Below are positions 1-6,246 of a stretch of DNA of 12,065 nucleotides, in pieces. The position numbers and the translations under genes are program-made. Positions within the stretch are counted from its first letter, which is position 1. The number at the start of each line of letters is the position of its first letter. A model generated the notes under the pieces. The model ran no database searches and was not told the origin of the DNA. It saw nothing but the letters and a program-made list of their open reading frames with translations. Source of the stretch: UKL13-2 sp043756275 (GTDB taxonomy: Bacteria; Pseudomonadota; Gammaproteobacteria; Burkholderiales; Usitatibacteraceae); assembly GCA_043756275.1 (NCBI GenBank), contig JAYURJ010000139.1, positions 1-12,065 of the forward strand, in the 5' to 3' direction.

Positions 1-909
1 CAGGAAGCGCGCTGCCGCATCTTTGGACACCGCACTCGCACGCACAGGACGCAGATACGCGTTCGCCCAAACGGCCTGGCCTTCATCGGACATCACGAAG
101 TCGAGCACCTTTTTGCCATTGGCGGCATTGGGCCCTTTGTTCACGAGGCTCATCACGTACGGCACCACGACGGTACCTTCGGCGGGAATTACAAACGCGA
201 CGTTGGCTTTGTCCTTGTATTTGGCGCGGTAGGCGTTGAAATCGTAATCGAGCAGGATGGGGATCTCGCCCGAGAGCACGCGCGCATACGAAGTCTGTTT
301 GGGAACAATCGGTTCGTTCTTTTGCAGTTGTGCGAAATATTTGATGGCCGGGCCGAAGTCGTTCATGTTGCCGCCCATCGCCTGATTCACGGCTACCGCA
401 CCGACGTAGCCTACGAACGCGCTGGGTGGGTCGAGGTAGCCGATCAGCCCTTTGTATTCAGGCTTCAACAAATCGGCCCAGGACTTCGGCACCGGTTTGC
501 CCTTGAGCGCATCGACATTGACCATAAAACCCAGCGTGCCGGAGTGAATCGTGAACCAGGCGCCATCGGGGTCTTTCAGGCCATCGGGGATGTCGGCCCA
601 ATTGGCCGGTTTGTAGTTGGTGACCACACCTTCTTTTTTCGCTTGAATGCCGAAGGTCACGCCGAGGTAGGTGACATCGGCAACCGGGTTGCCTTTTTCG
701 GCGACGAGTTGCGAAAGCGATTGGCCGGAGTTCTTGTTATCCTGCGGGACAGTGATGCCGGTTTTTTCCTTGATGAGTTTCAACTGCGTTCCCCAGTCAG
801 CCCACTCGGGCGGACAGTTGTAGCAGATGGCATTTTGCGCGGCGGCGGGCAACGCGATTGATGCCATTGCGAGCAGCGAGGCGGCCAGAAGTTTGATGCG
901 ATTGAACAT
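1..909 (-). CDS. ABC transporter periplasmic solute-binding protein (partial, C-terminus beyond window)
   Basis: Reading the minus strand from ATG at 909 gives 303 codons with no stop before the window edge, so the C-terminus is missing; related proteins are about 340 residues. AGGAG lies 6 bases before the ATG and supports this start. Residues 1-24 form a signal peptide (charged start, Leu/Ala core, LPAAA then Q), so the product should be periplasmic. The mature part has the layout of family 1 extracellular solute-binding proteins: VADVTYLG, SGTLGFMVNVDALKG, PKSWADLLKPEYKGLIGYLDP, SYARVLSGEIPILLDYDFNAY, and near the cut NGKKVLDFVMSDEGQAVWAN. Relatives serve importers for ferric iron, polyamines, thiamine or phosphonates; the substrate cannot be decided here. 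A CYNC pair sits just after the signal peptide (about residues 29-32). Permease and ATPase genes would be expected to the left. Confidence 0.9.
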   Translation of the reverse strand, partial: MFNRIKLLAASLLAMASIALPAAAQNAICYNCPPEWADWGTQLKLIKEKTGITVPQDNKNSGQSLSQLVAEKGNPVADVTYLGVTFGIQAKKEGVVTNYKPANWADIPDGLKDPDGAWFTIHSGTLGFMVNVDALKGKPVPKSWADLLKPEYKGLIGYLDPPSAFVGYVGAVAVNQAMGGNMNDFGPAIKYFAQLQKNEPIVPKQTSYARVLSGEIPILLDYDFNAYRAKYKDKANVAFVIPAEGTVVVPYVMSLVNKGPNAANGKKVLDFVMSDEGQAVWANAYLRPVRASAVSKDAAARFL

Positions 910-930
910 GGTTCTCTCCTGTAAGGTGAT

Positions 931-997
931 GCGGCGCAATTGGTTTTTTGATTACGCCGCTAAACAATTATGCCCCATCCACAATACGGGCATATTG
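931..997 (-). promoter_or_regulatory. Two tandem stem-loops in the presumed 5' leader of the solute-binding protein gene
   Basis: On the minus strand the first hairpin pairs 988-997 with 965-975 (ten pairs, one bulged base, 12-base loop). Four bases later the second pairs 951-960 with 931-940 (ten pairs, one of them G-U in RNA, 10-base loop). It ends 21 bases before the ATG at 909 and just ahead of the AGGAG. In the first hairpin, CAATA at 993-997 could instead pair with TATTG at 982-986 in the loop, giving a possible alternative fold. Neither stem is followed by a T-run, so they do not look like terminators. No known riboswitch consensus was recognised. A regulatory or mRNA-stability role is inference, and I could not place a confident promoter upstream. 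Confidence 0.45.
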
Positions 998-1137
998 CAG
1001 TTGATTCAGCCGAAGTAAATTCCAATAAAACAGCAAACACTAGCACTGGCGCGGATTTCAGATCATAAATGGCTGGAGCGGCAAGCTGGGCGGGGTGTTT
1101 AATATTTCGCCGCCATTGCGAGCCCAGTTATTCTCAC

Positions 1138-1225
1138 TGTCATTTCGAACCCGGCTTTATCGGGTGAAAAATCTGCTTTTATTTTCACAAGTAAAAGCAG
1201 ATTTCTCCCTACGGTCGAAATGACA
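1138..1225. repeat. 88-bp nested palindromic repeat element
   Basis: The outer arms are a perfect 11-bp inverted repeat, TGTCATTTCGA (1138-1148) and TCGAAATGACA (1215-1225). Inside is a perfect 13-bp inverted repeat, AAATCTGCTTTTA (1169-1181) and TAAAAGCAGATTT (1192-1204). A small 5-bp hairpin, ACCCG/CGGGT (1149-1153 with 1161-1165), lies in the left half. From memory, similar TGTCATTTCGA...AGATTTCTC sequences occur as dispersed intergenic repeats in various bacterial genomes; this was not checked. It may be a REP-like or MITE-like element. Only one copy is in the window. The rest of the 337-bp gap 910-1246 holds the leader stem-loops and no gene that I can see. Confidence 0.6.
1169..1204 (-). 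terminator. Terminator-like hairpin downstream of the YgfB/YecA gene
   Basis: On the minus strand the 13-bp perfect stem with a 10-base loop ends in AGATTTTT, giving a short T-run directly at the base. It begins 43 bases after the stop codon at 1247, where a factor-independent terminator for the 2813-1247 unit would be expected. It is the inner palindrome of the repeat element. The stem is AT-rich and symmetric, so function is likely but unproven. On the plus strand the stem is followed by CTCCCT, not a T-run, so a one-way effect fits better. Confidence 0.4.
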
Positions 1226-1246
1226 TTTGTTGAATTGTTGTTTATC

Positions 1247-1933
1247 TCAATGCAGTTTTTTCTTTGCGGGCTTCGTCTCTGCCTCTGCTGAGCCGGGATT
1301 TTTTGCTGTCACGCTCGGGCGCTCATTTGCGCTTGTATTTCCTCGCGCGCGTAGCGACTGAAAATATTTATAAATGTCGACAGCCAGCATCGGCAAATCT
1401 TCGCGACACTCCTCAAGCAATTCCGCCATTTCGCGCGGCTTGATCTGCTTCAACGCCTTCGGATCGATTTCGCCTGCGAGCAAACTGATTGGAAACAACA
1501 GCTCGTTGATTTCTTCGTCATCACCGGCTTCCATCCACGGCACGGCTGAAAACTCAACGCCATCCAGATAAGCCTGACACCACGCGCTGTAATCGTATTC
1601 GCCCTCAGTGGCCGCGTTTGAAGGATCGGCAAGATTGAGCACCAAGCCGAGCGATTCGCCGGCATCCAGATCAGCGGCAATTTCTGAATAAAAACGCAGC
1701 AGTAATGCTTTCACGGCCTCGGCCTGTTCCTCACTGGCGTATTCAGGATTGCCGAGCACTGCGGGCAACCACTTCGCAGATTTCACCGGCTGCGGCCCGC
1801 TGATGGCGGCACACAGAAACCCCTGAATCTCGTCCAGCCCCATCGCCTGTTTCTTGAACGCCGGGGTGGCCAGCAGGGATTCGAGATGGGAAATTTCTGC
1901 GTTGGTTAATGGTGTCGCCGGCGTTGTTGTCAT
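1247..1933 (-). CDS. YgfB/YecA (UPF0149) family protein
   Basis: The 228-residue product matches the UPF0149 family in its N-terminal two thirds. Residues about 32-62 carry the family signature (MGLDEIQGFLCAAISGPQPV followed by KWLPAVLG), and the middle has the acidic helical stretch with DYSAWCQAYLDGVEFS. E. coli YgfB is about 192 residues and YecA about 221. The SEC-C zinc tail found at the end of E. coli YecA is absent; instead the last 30 residues are a low-complexity Ala/Lys/Glu tail ending KPAKKKLH. There is no signal peptide, so it is cytoplasmic. Family function is poorly defined. It starts 37 bases after the stop of the crystallin-domain gene on the same strand, with no clear ribosome binding site, so the two may share a transcript. 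The terminator-like hairpin follows it. Confidence 0.82.
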   Translation of the reverse strand: MTTTPATPLTNAEISHLESLLATPAFKKQAMGLDEIQGFLCAAISGPQPVKSAKWLPAVLGNPEYASEEQAEAVKALLLRFYSEIAADLDAGESLGLVLNLADPSNAATEGEYDYSAWCQAYLDGVEFSAVPWMEAGDDEEINELLFPISLLAGEIDPKALKQIKPREMAELLEECREDLPMLAVDIYKYFQSLRARGNTSANERPSVTAKNPGSAEAETKPAKKKLH

Positions 1934-1970
1934 GGGAGTTTTTGCGTTCAGGGAAGCGAAGGAACGGCAA

Positions 1971-2813
1971 CTAATTCAAGCGGCGAGCGGACGAGAACTG
2001 ATCGTTGTATTGGCCCACGCTGGGGTAGCGGCCCGGCGCGTAGGTGGCACAACTACCGCGAAAAAACGCATCCGTGCAAATTTCCCACCGCCCGCGATTG
2101 ATGATGAAGGACGAGACCAGATCGTTAAAATTATGGTCGGCCAGATTGGCAAGATCGGCTCGCGAATTCAGCCGTCGGCCCTGAAAGTCGTCATGTTCGT
2201 AGAGTTCGATATCGTCGCTGTTGCCACCGCGATTGTCGCGATTGTCGTTGTTGTAGTCACGCGGGGTGCGGCCATCACGGTCCTCGCGATGCCGGTTCAC
2301 TCTGTCGAACGCTTCACGGAAGCCGCGCATGCTGAATCTTGAGATCGAAAACCCATCTGCGCCCGTGCCTCGCGCGATACCGATCGTCGACTCGTTGGCA
2401 TTTGCCAGTTGTTTGCGCAGGGCATCGGTGCCATCAATCACGTTTGCAAACTGCTGATCATCCTGCCAACTGAGCTTGCGGCAGATGGTGTTGCGCGCGG
2501 TGCTTTCATTGCCGCCGTTCACGAGCAGCGCGTAGCGGCCGCCCTCGTAACACCTCAACCGATCCGGCATAAAGAAAAACACGCATTCATTCGATGCCCG
2601 GTTACAGGCGTAGCCAAAGGCGGATTCGGAGGTGTTGCGCGTGATTGCGACCACCAGCTCGCGATTGCGCTCGACCGCCCAATCGCCAAAATACTGCTGC
2701 GCGCTGGCACTCGATGGGAACAGCAACAGCCACAACGCGACGGCCAGACTTGATTGGAGGCGGGCCACAATTGAGCCGACGGGGTTAAGCTTGATTTGGG
2801 TGCGTGAGGACAT
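1971..2813 (-). CDS. Exported protein with C-terminal beta-gamma-crystallin domain
   Basis: The 280-residue protein starts at ATG 2813, with AAGGA 5 bases upstream. A long signal peptide (cleavage likely after ASA, near residue 38) marks it as exported. Residues about 39-175 form an N-terminal domain with four cysteines (YACNRASNEC, RLRCYEGG, NTICRKL) that I cannot assign; WAVERN and the cysteine pattern faintly recall invasion-associated locus B proteins, but weakly. A linker of about 25 residues rich in Arg, Asp and Asn follows. Residues 202-280 are a beta-gamma-crystallin domain: YEHDDFQG and AFFRG are Greek-key corners, and NDLVSS (230-235) and NDQFSS (270-275) fit the N/D-N/D-x-x-S/T-S calcium motif. 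A surface or periplasmic calcium-binding role is inferred. The ligand or target of the N-terminal domain is unknown. Confidence 0.82.
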   Translation of the reverse strand: MSSRTQIKLNPVGSIVARLQSSLAVALWLLLFPSSASAQQYFGDWAVERNRELVVAITRNTSESAFGYACNRASNECVFFFMPDRLRCYEGGRYALLVNGGNESTARNTICRKLSWQDDQQFANVIDGTDALRKQLANANESTIGIARGTGADGFSISRFSMRGFREAFDRVNRHREDRDGRTPRDYNNDNRDNRGGNSDDIELYEHDDFQGRRLNSRADLANLADHNFNDLVSSFIINRGRWEICTDAFFRGSCATYAPGRYPSVGQYNDQFSSARRLN

Positions 2814-2990
2814 GCGTTTCCTTTTAGAAGTAATGCGCGGTCACCTTGCGTGCCATTGTTTGCGTTTTGCTCAAAAACTCCCCGGCAAGCACATGTCGAA
2901 TCTGCTGACAGGCGATTGACTAATTGGCAGTTTACATCGCGTTTTGCTTAGCTGTGGTGCGCATTAATTGAACCAGCAGCGCAGGGCATC

Positions 2991-3008
2991 GTTCAAAAAT
3001 GCTTGAAC
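2991..3008. promoter_or_regulatory. 18-bp palindrome in the divergent promoter region
   Basis: GTTCAA (2991-2996) and TTGAAC (3003-3008) form perfect 6-bp arms around AAATGC. The site lies in the gap between the divergent crystallin-domain gene (start 2813) and the plus-strand gene at 3085. The right arm reads like a -35 box for the plus gene, but no good -10 hexamer sits 16-18 bases downstream, so the promoter is uncertain. An operator is possible; a chance palindrome is not excluded. The remainder of this gap shows nothing clear. Confidence 0.25.
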
Positions 3009-3084
3009 CTGTCAAAAGGTGTACTGTCTATCTTGTTAAGTACCGCTTGGTTCGGCCTAAAACGTAAAAATTGAGGTGATGAAA

Positions 3085-3750
3085 ATGAAAAAACTTTTGC
3101 TGGTATCGGGATTGATGATGGTGTCGGGTTTTGCTGCCGCCCAGGAAGTGGGCAGAGTGATTTCGAGCACGCCAGTTAACCGTGAAGTCGGCGTGCAGCA
3201 GAGGCAATGCGCCCCGAATGCAGGCCCCCGCGATGCGTGCCGCAGCGTGACCAATGTTGAGACGCGCACCATCGGCTACAAAGTCGTTTATGAATACGCG
3301 GGCAAGCAATACACCACACAGTTGACGGAGGATCCGGGCGCTACAGTGAACTTGCAAATTACGCCGGCTACCGCTGCGCGCACGGCCACACGCACGTCGC
3401 CATCGCCTGTGACCGAAACAATTTATGAGGAACGCTGGGATGCCGATCGCGACAGAGCGTATCGGGTGGTGCGCTCAACAGACGGCTGGGACGCGGACCG
3501 GGATCGCGGCTATTCGAACACGGTGTCGGTTGAACCGCGTTATGTGGAGAGGGTGTACAGCGCGCCAAGTTACTACGCACCGAGATCTTATTACGCGCCC
3601 TCTTACTATGGCTACTACGACGCGCTGCCGTTGCTCGGGCTTTCCATTGGCCTCTCAAATGCCTTCCGGGGCGGTGGCTATTATGGATATCGCGGCGGCA
3701 ATTACGGATATCGCGGCCATCATGGCCATCACGGACATCGCGGGCGCTAG
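3085..3750 (+). CDS. Exported Tyr/Gly/His-rich protein related to glycine-zipper 2TM surface proteins
   Basis: ATG 3085 is chosen because GAGG at 3073-3076 lies 8 bases upstream; in-frame GTG 3076 and ATG 3079 overlap or crowd that site. The product has 221 residues. Residues 1-19 are a signal peptide (cleavage near AAA-Q). The segment GRVISSTPV (23-31) and the block GYKVVYEYAGKQYTTQL...DPGATVNLQITP (64-94) match, from memory, the flanks of the glycine-zipper 2TM proteins common in beta- and gammaproteobacteria. The Gly/Ala-rich zipper normally between them is absent and replaced by about 30 residues with two cysteines (42 and 52). A repeated WDADRDR (118-124 and 135-141) follows, then a Tyr/Pro/Ser-rich part and a Gly/Tyr/His tail. 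In the tail a 12-bp unit at 3685-3696 recurs at 3706-3717. An envelope role is likely; the exact function is unknown. Confidence 0.75.
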   Translation: MKKLLLVSGLMMVSGFAAAQEVGRVISSTPVNREVGVQQRQCAPNAGPRDACRSVTNVETRTIGYKVVYEYAGKQYTTQLTEDPGATVNLQITPATAARTATRTSPSPVTETIYEERWDADRDRAYRVVRSTDGWDADRDRGYSNTVSVEPRYVERVYSAPSYYAPRSYYAPSYYGYYDALPLLGLSIGLSNAFRGGGYYGYRGGNYGYRGHHGHHGHRGR

Positions 3751-3824
3751 CAAAGTTTTTTTGCGGTAATTTATCTAAAGTCTGGCATTGGTGGTCGTTT
3801 CCGGGTACTTTGTGCCTGAGAGGC

Positions 3825-3869
3825 GCGCCGGTGCTGGAGTTTGATGTTTTAATCAAATCCCGCCGGCGC
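3825..3869. other. Imperfect stem-loop between convergent genes
   Basis: The outer arms GCGCCGG (3825-3831) and CCGGCGC (3863-3869) and the inner arms TTTGAT (3840-3845) and ATCAAA (3852-3857) are both perfect. GGA/TCC pairing between them leaves one bulged G and an unpaired TGCT on the left side. The structure sits between the convergent plus gene ending at 3750 and hslO ending at 3875, where a two-way terminator would be expected. There is no T-run on either strand, so its termination strength is doubtful. Confidence 0.3.
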
Positions 3870-3874
3870 AGCGC

Positions 3875-4765
3875 TCACTCAAACAATCGTTTCACCGCGT
3901 CTGCGTCGAAACGGTAAACCTGATTGCAGATATCGTCTTTGACTTCCACGATGCCAAGTTCGGCGAGTGTGGCTTCGACTTCCTCGCGACCGAGCGAGCG
4001 CAGCATGGCTTCCACCTTTCCCACATCGCGTTTACACGCGTAGCTGACCGGCTTGGCTTCATAAACGCGTACGTCTTCTTCGCCAAATAATCGCGCCAGC
4101 AATTGCTCGGCTGGCAACGTAATTAACTCCTGCTCGCTTACGCTTGCCGCAAGCTGCTCGACACGCGCCCAGCCGTCGGCATCTTTTTCGTCAGCCTTCG
4201 GCAATTTCTGTAGCAGCAATGCGCCCGCACCGGTTTCGTTTGCGGCCAGCCACAGGTGCGTGGGGAGTTGTTCGGATAAATCGAAATAGTGCTCGAAACA
4301 TTCCGCGACCGACAACCCCGATACCGGCACGATGCTTTGATAAATTTGCGTGGTGCCGGTGTAGCTGAGCGTCATGGCGAGCGTGCAATCTTTGACCCAC
4401 TCTGAAAACGTGGCGACACTATTGTCTTGGGACATCTTGCCGTTTGAGGCCGCCATCCCGCGCAAGGCCAGCGTCTCGGTGCAATCGAGCACCGCCAGCG
4501 GCCCGGTAAAGGTTTCGACGCCGTTCTGACTAGCGGGCTTTTGTTGAATTTGCAATGCCGCGCGGCCGGGGCGCTTCAGCCCTGCACCAATCAATACCGA
4601 TACGCAGGCGAGTTCGCCAAGAAACTGGCGAATGTGGTCAGGATAATGGCGGCCGGTGTGCATATCGCGCCAGACATCGGTGAGACGCACCACTTGGCCG
4701 CGAATATCGAGGTTGTCGAGTGTGAAGCGGCGGCTGGTGTTTTGTTGATGGTCGATTGTGGTCAT
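3875..4765 (-). CDS. hslO: Hsp33 family redox-regulated chaperone (variant zinc site)
   Basis: The 296-residue protein aligns by eye with Hsp33 along its length: RGQVVRLTDVWRDM and YPDHIRQFLGELA near the start, LALRGMA, IYQSIVPVSGLSVAECFEHYF and SEQLPTHLWLAANETGAGALLLQKLP in the middle, and MLRSLGREEVEATL plus ICNQVYRFD at the end. Canonical Hsp33 holds zinc with CxC and CxxC near the C-terminus; oxidation releases zinc and activates chaperone binding. Here C244 and C280 are kept, but the second and third positions are Arg246 and Asp277. The 31-residue spacing between them equals that in E. coli (C234-C265), so the alignment has no gap. The redox switch may be weakened or altered. It lies 47 bases downstream of the LysR gene on the same strand, with no clear ribosome binding site. 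Confidence 0.93.
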   Translation of the reverse strand: MTTIDHQQNTSRRFTLDNLDIRGQVVRLTDVWRDMHTGRHYPDHIRQFLGELACVSVLIGAGLKRPGRAALQIQQKPASQNGVETFTGPLAVLDCTETLALRGMAASNGKMSQDNSVATFSEWVKDCTLAMTLSYTGTTQIYQSIVPVSGLSVAECFEHYFDLSEQLPTHLWLAANETGAGALLLQKLPKADEKDADGWARVEQLAASVSEQELITLPAEQLLARLFGEEDVRVYEAKPVSYACKRDVGKVEAMLRSLGREEVEATLAELGIVEVKDDICNQVYRFDADAVKRLFE

Positions 4766-4812
4766 GACGAAATTTTAGCGTGGAAATTTTTGTCCGACTG
4801 GCGGCATCATGC

Positions 4813-5691
4813 CTACAGCCAATCGATTTCATTGATCATCCAGTCGCGGAATGCGCGCACCCTGCGGCTGTTGGCATTTTGCGGCAAACAAACCAGATGG
4901 TAATCATTCTCGGATTTGATTTCGATATCGAATAGCCGAACCAGTTTGCCATTGCTGAAATCATCGGCGATGAGTGAGCGCCGCGTCAGCGCAATGCCCT
5001 CACCGGCGATGGCTTGCTGAAGAAAAATGGCGGCGTCGTTGTAATCGATGCCGGTCGGGTTCGGTGTCGCTTGCAGCCCGGCGGCGGCAAACCATTTCTC
5101 CCACAGTTCAGGATCATTGCGAAACAATCGCAAGCCGACCAGCTGCGCGGGTTTGGTCGGCAATTTACCACGGCGAAATTTTGGGCTGCACACTGGAAAA
5201 TAGCTGTCGCCCGCGAGGCGCTCGCTGTGCAGTCCCGGCCACGGGCCAGCGCCGAACCGAATCGCCACATCCACCCCGTCAGACGTAAAGTTTGATTTGG
5301 TCTGGTTGGCCTCGACCGAAATTTCGTACTGCGGATTGGCCTCCAGAAATTTTCCCAGCCGCGGCATCAACCAGCGACTGGCAAACGAAGGCAGCACGCT
5401 GATTTTTAGTTTGCGTTCGCGTTCAATCGGGCTCAATGCTTCGACCGCTTCGGATACTTTGCTAAGTGCGCCGCGTATCGCCGCGGCAAACGCCGCGCCT
5501 TCCGCCGTCAACACCACGCGACGGCCCTGACGCGCGAACAGCGCCACACCGACGCTTTCTTCGAGCGAACGAATCTGATGACTGATGGCACCGTGGGTGA
5601 CATTGAGCTCAGCGGCGGCGGCGGAAAAACTTTGCAGCCGGGCGGCCGCTTCCAGCACTGGCAACGTCGTGAGAGGAGGTAATCGCTTCAT
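4813..5691 (-). CDS. LysR-family transcriptional regulator, GcvA-like
   Basis: The 292-residue protein has an N-terminal winged helix-turn-helix (recognition region about residues 22-41, FSAAAAELNVTHGAISHQIR) followed by the typical LysR segment FARQGRRVVLTAEG. Residues about 95-290 form the effector-binding domain with the GcvA-type features LKISVLPSFASRWLMPRL, DVAIRFGAGPWPGL, GIDYNDAAIFLQQAIAGEGIALTRRSLIADDF and a C-terminal VRAFRDWM. Members of this subfamily bind DNA as tetramers and often regulate a divergent neighbour. Here the divergent genes are the DUF2917 and glutathione S-transferase genes, the most likely targets, together with its own promoter. The effector is unknown. GcvA itself regulates glycine cleavage genes, but none are in the window, so that gene name is not used. 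Confidence 0.9.
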   Translation of the reverse strand: MKRLPPLTTLPVLEAAARLQSFSAAAAELNVTHGAISHQIRSLEESVGVALFARQGRRVVLTAEGAAFAAAIRGALSKVSEAVEALSPIERERKLKISVLPSFASRWLMPRLGKFLEANPQYEISVEANQTKSNFTSDGVDVAIRFGAGPWPGLHSERLAGDSYFPVCSPKFRRGKLPTKPAQLVGLRLFRNDPELWEKWFAAAGLQATPNPTGIDYNDAAIFLQQAIAGEGIALTRRSLIADDFSNGKLVRLFDIEIKSENDYHLVCLPQNANSRRVRAFRDWMINEIDWL

Positions 5692-5781
5692 GGCTTTATG
5701 TGAGAAAAACTAACCGTTTAAGCTAAAAATCATCATTTGTGCGCAGGTGGCGACAAGACTAAATTACACGTTCGCAACACC

Positions 5782-5801
5782 CTGTACCAATGTTGATACA
5801 G
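5782..5801. promoter_or_regulatory. Short dyad between the LysR gene and the DUF2917 gene
   Basis: CTGTA (5782-5786) and TACAG (5797-5801) are inverted around a 10-base spacer, between the divergent starts at 5691 and 5837. LysR regulators bind interrupted dyads in such gaps, so this is a candidate operator. It does not give an exact T-N11-A spacing, and I found no well-spaced promoter boxes around it, so support is weak. Confidence 0.22.
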
Positions 5802-5836
5802 CAAATTATTTCACATTAAAGACCGCGAGGGCAATC

Positions 5837-6229
5837 ATGAAAACAATGACCGTACGTTACAGCACCGGCGACAAAAACGGTGCCAAAACCAGGCTGACAC
5901 TGGACCGTGGCCAAGTGGCTTCCACGAAAGAGGCATGCGGATTGGCGATTGAATGCGTACGCGGCAAACTTTGGATTACCTTCGAGCATGGCGGCGTGGA
6001 CCACGTGCTCGAACCCGGCGAACGGATTCCAGTCAGAGGTAGTGGCCGCATGGTGATCGAAGCGATGGCTGCCAGCGAGCTGGTGTTTTACCGTCAGGAG
6101 ATGGTCGCTGAAACGGCGTCCGTACAGACGAAAAATATAGTTTGCGCATCGTGCAACACGCCAGAATGCTGGCGCACGTTTGTCGGCGGCTTTGCGTTGC
6201 CACGCGCCAATTTCGATAGCGCATTCTGA
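5837..6229 (+). CDS. DUF2917 domain protein with a cysteine-cluster tail
   Basis: ATG 5837 is chosen because GAGGG (5827-5831) lies 5 bases upstream; the frame is open from 5747, but no comparable site precedes that start. The product is 130 residues. Residues about 18-80 fit DUF2917, a small cupin-like beta domain: TRLTLDRGQ, CVRGKLWITFEHGGVDHVLEPGERI and VIEA. The function of DUF2917 is not established. The C-terminal part carries CASCNTPEC (Cys103, 106, 111), which could bind a metal or form disulfides. There is no signal peptide. The gene is divergent from the LysR gene and ends 17 bases before the glutathione S-transferase gene, so the two plus-strand genes probably form an operon. Confidence 0.78.
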   Translation: MKTMTVRYSTGDKNGAKTRLTLDRGQVASTKEACGLAIECVRGKLWITFEHGGVDHVLEPGERIPVRGSGRMVIEAMAASELVFYRQEMVAETASVQTKNIVCASCNTPECWRTFVGGFALPRANFDSAF

Positions 6230-6246
6230 TTTTTTGCGGGGGCCAC

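Noticed and set aside
322..861. 179-codon plus-strand frame opposite the solute-binding protein gene
   Set aside because: The minus-strand frame reads as a well-conserved binding protein with a signal peptide and good ribosome binding site; this frame is its antisense shadow.
2941..3075. Sigma-70 promoter for the 3085 gene using TTGAAC or TTGTTA as -35
   Set aside because: No -10 box with an acceptable match lies at 16-18 bases from either; reporting one would be guesswork.
3751..3775. GCAAA...TTTGC with a T-rich stretch after the Tyr/Gly/His-rich gene as a terminator
   Set aside because: The stem is only 5 bp and AT-rich, and the T-run is in the loop and stem, not after it.
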